From the NCBI GenBank assembly GCA_023247795.1, contig JAHFFT010000007.1, forward strand, positions 1 through 36,936: 36,936 nt of DNA. Direction: 5' to 3'. Numbering within the stretch: the stretch's first letter is position 1; each line of letters starts with the position of its first letter. Source of the stretch: Candidatus Omnitrophota bacterium (GTDB taxonomy: Bacteria > Omnitrophota > Gorgyraeia > Zapsychrales > JANLHA01). Of this stretch, positions 32,415 to 36,936 are shown piece by piece. The notes under the pieces were generated by a model that had not been told where the DNA came from, made no database searches, and was given only the letters and a program-made list of their open reading frames with translations. A program made the translations under genes and the position numbers.

Positions 32415-34046
32415 ATGAATGTCAAAATTATTTTTGAAGAAAGAGCGCTCTGGCGAGAACAGCTAAGTGATCAGGGAAGAGTCATTGCTTCTGGCCAATT
32501 TGGTTTTTTAGGAAAAACATTCGCCAGCCAGTCTGCCCAGCAGGAACTTGTCCAGCAGGTTCATCTGAGGGTCAAAGGTTTGAACGAAATTCTGACTGGT
32601 CTGCAAGGGCACGGCAGTTTGGTCATTGATTCGTCAGATTGCTTGTTGGCCGTTGTCGATCGGGTTCGTTCTTTTCCCATCTTTTATTCCATCCAGGACC
32701 AAACGGTCACGATTTCAAATTCGGCAAGGGCCTTACAAAAGGAACTGCGGCTTTTCAGTTATGACGGCCAAGCTTTGTTGGAATTTGAAATGACCGGTTA
32801 TGTCACAGGTCGGGATACGCTCGTCCCGGAAATCAAACAGTTGATGGCCGGAGAGTTTTTATTTGTCGATAAACTCCGCCAGGAAATTCGTGTTGAGCGT
32901 TATTATGATTACCAACCACGGGCGGTGAAGCAAAAGGACGGGGAGGCGTTGTTCGACGAGTATCATGCGTTGAATAAGGAGATTTTTCAAGGCCTCATCG
33001 ATTCTCTGGCTGGCCGGCCGGCCTGGATCCCCTTGAGCGGCGGTCTGGACAGCCGTTGGATTTTGACGCAGCTATTGCATCTGGGTTATAAAAATATCGT
33101 GACTTTTTCTTACGGCAAGCCGGGGCATCCTGAAGTTGAACGCGCCAGGAAGGTCGCGCGAAAGCTCAATGTGCGTTGGATACCGGTGATCTACAAAAGG
33201 CAGGATATACAGAAACTGTATCAAAGTGAAGATCGTAAAGATTATTTTAAATTTGCCGACGGGTTATCCAGCATTCCGGTCCTCAATGATTATTACGCGC
33301 TTTTGTTTCTGCGTGAGCAACAGCAGATCCCCGCGGACGCGGTGATCATCAATGGGCAGAGTGGGGATTATTTGACTGGGGGACATGTCCCCTTAGCAAC
33401 AAGGGAAGAAAGAATGCCTTCTGTGGAGGAATTGGTCGGAGCGATCGTCGAAAAGCACTACTCCCTCTGGCGTCATTTGAAGACAAAAGGAAATTTAGAA
33501 TTGGTGGCCAAACGTATTTTACGATTTTTGGGAATCTCGTCGGAATCCCTGCTGTCGCAGTCAGATTTTGCGAAATATTACGAGGCCTGGGAGTGGCAGG
33601 AACGTCAAGCCAAGTTCGTGGTGAATGGGCAGCGGGTCTATGAGTGGTTTGGTTTCGATTGGCGGCTGCCCTTATGGGACGATCGATTGATGAATTTTTG
33701 GCAGGATATGCCCTGGGAGAAAAAGATTCAGCAGAATTTTCAGAAACAGTACCTTAACCAGACCAACCTCTTCGGTGTTTTCAATGGGTATTGTATGGGG
33801 CCACATCCGGTCAAATTATGGGGGACAATAGCAACGCGTTTGCTGCTGTTGTATTCTCGGGTGATGGGGGCCAATCTCAATATCCTGGAAAAAAAATATC
33901 TCAGCTATTTTATGAACAATTCTCCTTATTACTATCAGAAGTCTTACCAGGAATATTTGAAAGATTCCTTTTTGCATAGGAATCAATTTTCTTATCTGGT
34001 TAAGAATTATTTGAATTTCAAAGAATACCTTGCGGTTTCGCAATGA
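32415..34046 (+). CDS. Asparagine-synthetase-like amidotransferase with inactive glutaminase domain
   Basis: This is a protein of about 543 residues with the two-domain plan of AsnB. The first 200 residues resemble the class II glutaminase fold (GHGSLVIDSSDCLLAVVDRVRSFPIFYS), but the N-terminal nucleophile cysteine (normally Met-Cys) is absent. The second domain has the PP-loop IPLSGGLDSRWIL (208-213) that adenylates a carboxylate. A dead glutaminase implies ammonia from elsewhere, or another nucleophile such as an amine, giving an amide or ligation product as in beta-lactam-synthetase-like proteins. I prefer ATG 32415, behind AAGGAA, over the GTG at 32325. About 96 bases separate it from the FkbM gene. 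Confidence 0.8.
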   Translation: MNVKIIFEERALWREQLSDQGRVIASGQFGFLGKTFASQSAQQELVQQVHLRVKGLNEILTGLQGHGSLVIDSSDCLLAVVDRVRSFPIFYSIQDQTVTISNSARALQKELRLFSYDGQALLEFEMTGYVTGRDTLVPEIKQLMAGEFLFVDKLRQEIRVERYYDYQPRAVKQKDGEALFDEYHALNKEIFQGLIDSLAGRPAWIPLSGGLDSRWILTQLLHLGYKNIVTFSYGKPGHPEVERARKVARKLNVRWIPVIYKRQDIQKLYQSEDRKDYFKFADGLSSIPVLNDYYALLFLREQQQIPADAVIINGQSGDYLTGGHVPLATREERMPSVEELVGAIVEKHYSLWRHLKTKGNLELVAKRILRFLGISSESLLSQSDFAKYYEAWEWQERQAKFVVNGQRVYEWFGFDWRLPLWDDRLMNFWQDMPWEKKIQQNFQKQYLNQTNLFGVFNGYCMGPHPVKLWGTIATRLLLLYSRVMGANLNILEKKYLSYFMNNSPYYYQKSYQEYLKDSFLHRNQFSYLVKNYLNFKEYLAVSQ

Positions 34047-34094
34047 AGCCGACATATAAAAATTCTTTGGTTCGCCATGGAGGAGGAAAGCGTT

Positions 34095-35135
34095 ATGTAT
34101 TTGAAAACAAAAACAGAGCATAAGACGATCTGGGAGAAGGTCACGAAGAATATTAAAAGCCGCATCGCGGGAGTCATTACCAATCATATGCCGATCAGTT
34201 TTGGCCTAGAGATTTCCAATGCCTGCAATGCCAATTGCACCTTTTGCGCTTACCGTTTTCAGACCCGAGAAAAGGGCATTATGGAGATGTCTGTTTTCAA
34301 ACGGGCGATTGATCAATATTGCACCATTGGCGGTGGTGACCTCAATATGACACCGACCGTTGGGGATCCCTTGGTTGACCGCAACCTCATCGAAAAGATT
34401 CGTTATGCGCGCAGTAAACCCGAGATCAATGAGATATGGTTTTATACGAACATGATTGCGTTTGATCATTTCGATGTTCAGGAATTCTTAGAAAGCGGAT
34501 TAACGAGCATGAGGATCTCGACCTGCATTAAGGATAAAGAGACGTATGTTAAAATTTATCGATCTCCTAAATATGAGCAGATGATTGAGAATATCATTAC
34601 GCTCATGACGGCCAATCCATCAGCAACAAAACCGCTTAACGTTATGTTGTTTTTAAGGATCCCCAAGCCCTTTCAGGAGGTCTTGGATTCCGTGGATTAT
34701 CAGCGTGTCGCGGCCCTTTTTGATAAGAAAAATATCATCCATTTGGATGATGAGTATGATTCCTGGGGTGGACTGATTGACGCAAAGGACCTGCCTGCCG
34801 GAAATCAACTCTATGAAAACAAACTGGATCAGACCAAAGAGCCGTGTTCCGAGTTGTATCGACGGGTGAATGTCCTTTTTGATGGAACAGTGAACAATTG
34901 TGTCTGTCGGGATTTGAACGCAGATATGAAGATAGGAAACATTTATGAGCAGTCGCTCGAGGAGATATGGAATGGTAAAGAATTGAAAGAATTGCGCAGT
35001 CAGTGGCATAAGGGGGTTGTTCCTAAGACCTGTCAGGGGTGTCAGCGCTATGTCCCGGTGAGTGATTATTTTTCATCACATTTTTTTAAAATCGTTAAGA
35101 AATTTTTAAGAAGAAAATTTTTAATAAGAAAATGA
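34095..35135 (+). CDS. Radical SAM protein with SPASM/Twitch-type C-terminus
   Basis: This is a 346-residue radical SAM enzyme. The 4Fe-4S cluster motif is CNANCTFC at Cys44, Cys48 and Cys51. The C-terminal region has CSELYRRVNVLFDGTVNNCVC, a C-x12-G-x4-C pattern, and CQGCQRY, typical of SPASM/Twitch auxiliary cluster domains. LEEIWNGKELKELR is the standard linker of this subgroup. It could rearrange or modify a sugar, or act on a peptide. The ATG at 34095 has GGAGGAGGAAAG just upstream; the track start at 34077 overlaps that site. It lies between the AsnB-like and carbamoyltransferase genes. Substrate unknown. Confidence 0.87.
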   Translation: MYLKTKTEHKTIWEKVTKNIKSRIAGVITNHMPISFGLEISNACNANCTFCAYRFQTREKGIMEMSVFKRAIDQYCTIGGGDLNMTPTVGDPLVDRNLIEKIRYARSKPEINEIWFYTNMIAFDHFDVQEFLESGLTSMRISTCIKDKETYVKIYRSPKYEQMIENIITLMTANPSATKPLNVMLFLRIPKPFQEVLDSVDYQRVAALFDKKNIIHLDDEYDSWGGLIDAKDLPAGNQLYENKLDQTKEPCSELYRRVNVLFDGTVNNCVCRDLNADMKIGNIYEQSLEEIWNGKELKELRSQWHKGVVPKTCQGCQRYVPVSDYFSSHFFKIVKKFLRRKFLIRK

Positions 35136-35162
35136 TTTTTAGAGAAAGGTTTAGCGTGTCTC

Positions 35163-36929
35163 ATGCATATCCTCGGGATCAACACGGGTTTTAATGCCTC
35201 AGCGGTATTGCTGAAGAACAATGAAGTCATCTTTGGTATTCAGGAAGAACGTCTTTCCAGAATAAAAAATCAACCAGGATTTCCGACTTTGGCTGTCAAA
35301 GCTTGCCTTGAGGCAGAAAAGCTCAGCGCCGATGATTTATCGATGGTGGCCGTTGCCAGTACATCAGGCAAAATCCCTAAGGATCGAGAAAGTGAGTTGC
35401 ACAAGTTTCAGCATCGCTACGATTTGATTAAGCAAAAATGGTTTAATGGCCGAAAAAATCCGTTAACGGCACTAGTACGACGGTATGTGAATAAAATTGA
35501 TTGCTTAACCAAATCAACTGGCAATGGATTAGGACTTCAGGATCATCTCAAAGCCAATGATTTATTGGAGAAAGTGCATTGCTTTGACCATCACACTTGT
35601 CATGCGGCCGCCGCTTACTATGGATTAGCAAGAAACAAAGGAGAGAAGCATTTGATCTTCACTCTCGATGGTGGGGGGGATGGTCGCACCAGTGCTGTTT
35701 TCATCGGTCACAACAATCAACTCCAATTGATTGCCGAATCCAATTCCTTTTCTCCTGCTTGCCTCTACGCCCATCTGACTTATATTTCAGGTTTTCTCCC
35801 TCATGAACACGAGTACAAACTGATGGGATTGGCACCCTATGCGCAGCGTAAGTACGCTGAGAAAGTCAGAGATTCCCTTTATCGATTTATCGGTCTGGAT
35901 GAAAAGAATCCCCTCGTATTCACTAATACGTCGAAATATCCTTCAGTTGACAATTCCGGTGGACCGCAAAAGCATCAATTGATTGAAGAAATTTTTCGCT
36001 CGGTGTTGAACGTGCGTTTTGATACCCTGGCGGCGGGTTTACAGATGTTGGCGGAAGAAGTGGTGGTGCGATGGATTCGGGAAGGAATCCAACAAACCGG
36101 TATTCAACGTGTCTTGTTGTCCGGTGGATTTTTTATGAATGTGAAGGCTAATCAATTGATTTCGGAACTGCCTGAAGTGAAATCGGTGAATTGCTTTCCT
36201 TCCTGCGGTGATGAAACCAATGCCTTCGGCGCTGCTTATTTGGGTTACGAAAAATTGCGTCAAAAGGCCAATCCCGACGTGAAATTCCTGAATTTCTGCG
36301 TGGGGCCGCAACCGAACTGTGATGATATGATTCAGCGGAAATACCAGGACAAGATTTGCGTCGAGAAAATGAGTCAAATCAATGCGAAAATCGTCGATTT
36401 GCTGGTGGCTGGCAAGATTGTGGCCCGTTGCTCTGGCCCCATGGAGTTTGGGGTACGGGCTTTGGGAAATCGGTCCATCCTCGCTGCCCCGGATGATGTC
36501 CGGGTCATTAACAAAATTAATGCGGCCATAAAAAAACGTGATTTCTGGATGCCTTTTGCACCGGCGGTGTTACAGGATAAAGCGGAATTGGTGATCGATA
36601 TTCCTCTATCGGTGCGAGAAGCATATTCGCCGTATATGATGTTTACATTTCAAACCAAACCGGAGAAGTTTGATCAAATGATTGCCGGAACGCAACAGAT
36701 GGACAAAAGCGCCAGGGCTCAGTTGGTGAGCCGGGAAACCTATCCAGATTTTTACGACATCATCGAGGGATTTTTTCAAAAAACAGGTATCCCTGCTGTT
36801 TTGAATACATCATTCAATTTGCACGGTTTTCCGATTGTGTGTACGGCCGAAGAAGCCATTGAAGTGTATCTGAATTCTGCCTTGGACGTACTGGTGGTTG
36901 ATGATTATATGATAACACGTCGACAGTGA
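35163..36929 (+). CDS. NodU/CmcH/TobZ-family carbamoyltransferase
   Basis: This is a complete 588-residue carbamoyltransferase that moves a carbamoyl group from carbamoyl phosphate to a sugar hydroxyl via a carbamoyl-adenylate. The N-terminal Kae1-like domain begins HILGINTGFNASAVLL, contains FDHHTCHAAAAYY with the metal-binding histidines (about 143-147), and has TLDGGGDGRTSAVF, LSGGFFMNVKAN and SCGDETNAFGAAY. The C-terminal domain carries GPMEFGVRALGNRSILA and NTSFNLHGFPIVCTAEEA. Length fits the family. It is the last gene in the window and the locus may continue to the right. Confidence 0.92.
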   Translation: MHILGINTGFNASAVLLKNNEVIFGIQEERLSRIKNQPGFPTLAVKACLEAEKLSADDLSMVAVASTSGKIPKDRESELHKFQHRYDLIKQKWFNGRKNPLTALVRRYVNKIDCLTKSTGNGLGLQDHLKANDLLEKVHCFDHHTCHAAAAYYGLARNKGEKHLIFTLDGGGDGRTSAVFIGHNNQLQLIAESNSFSPACLYAHLTYISGFLPHEHEYKLMGLAPYAQRKYAEKVRDSLYRFIGLDEKNPLVFTNTSKYPSVDNSGGPQKHQLIEEIFRSVLNVRFDTLAAGLQMLAEEVVVRWIREGIQQTGIQRVLLSGGFFMNVKANQLISELPEVKSVNCFPSCGDETNAFGAAYLGYEKLRQKANPDVKFLNFCVGPQPNCDDMIQRKYQDKICVEKMSQINAKIVDLLVAGKIVARCSGPMEFGVRALGNRSILAAPDDVRVINKINAAIKKRDFWMPFAPAVLQDKAELVIDIPLSVREAYSPYMMFTFQTKPEKFDQMIAGTQQMDKSARAQLVSRETYPDFYDIIEGFFQKTGIPAVLNTSFNLHGFPIVCTAEEAIEVYLNSALDVLVVDDYMITRRQ

Positions 36930-36936
36930 TAAAGGC

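Noticed and set aside
1-36936. Mobile elements, CRISPR arrays, tRNA or rRNA genes
   Set aside because: No transposase, integrase, regularly spaced repeat, tRNA-like cloverleaf or rRNA segment was recognised anywhere in the window.

Overview
The window reads as one large surface-glycan biosynthesis locus from a Gram-negative bacterium, with a short housekeeping edge on the left. The residual C-terminus of a FabZ-type dehydratase, the nonulosonate pathway, a PglK-like ABC flippase and many sugar-tailoring enzymes fit an LPS-bearing, probably uncultivated lineage. Candidatus Omnitrophota is my guess from gene style only; no rRNA, tRNA or other taxonomic marker is present. I see no insertion sequence, CRISPR array or RNA gene, and no gap longer than about 170 bases lacks a gene.

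Left part (1-3110): a FabZ-like tail, a convergent ZIP-family metal transporter on the minus strand, a CheX-like protein, an acidic low-complexity protein, and a secreted basic Gln/Ser/Arg/Asn-rich protein. A perfect 14-base palindrome lies between the divergent ZIP and CheX-like genes.

Glycan locus (3200-36929): all genes are on the plus strand. It opens with a perfect-consensus promoter overlapped by TGAACA repeats and a MarR-like EPS-type winged-helix regulator. After that come about 30 genes that are mostly overlapping or separated by less than 50 bases. They fall into modules. (a) A D-2-hydroxyacid dehydrogenase and an HpcH/HpaI-type aldolase. (b) A complete pseudaminic-acid pathway: PseB, PseC, an SpsF/PseF-type cytidylyltransferase, PseG, PseH and PseI, interrupted by a class-III aminotransferase, an aldo/keto reductase and a RimJ/RimL-like GNAT. 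(c) A methyltransferase and a PIG-L deacetylase. (d) A PseA-type amidotransferase with its own HisH/HisF ammonia supply, a formyltransferase-like protein that has lost its catalytic residues, and two more GNATs. (e) A DUF4910/M28-like metallohydrolase and a large GT-B-like protein. (f) A five-gene cassette: KdsB-like cytidylyltransferase, Gfo/Idh/MocA oxidoreductase, GmhA-like SIS isomerase, SDR and a dehydroquinate-synthase-like cyclase. (g) A second large GT-B-like protein and a PglK/MsbA-type ABC flippase. (h) Tailoring enzymes: FkbM methyltransferase, a glutaminase-dead asparagine-synthetase-like protein, a radical SAM/SPASM protein and a carbamoyltransferase.

The picture is a cell-surface or flagellar glycan carrying a heavily decorated pseudaminic-type nonulosonate (amidino, N-acyl, methyl, carbamoyl). 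It appears to use a second CMP-activated building block made by the cyclase cassette. That cassette is the best candidate here for an undescribed pathway.
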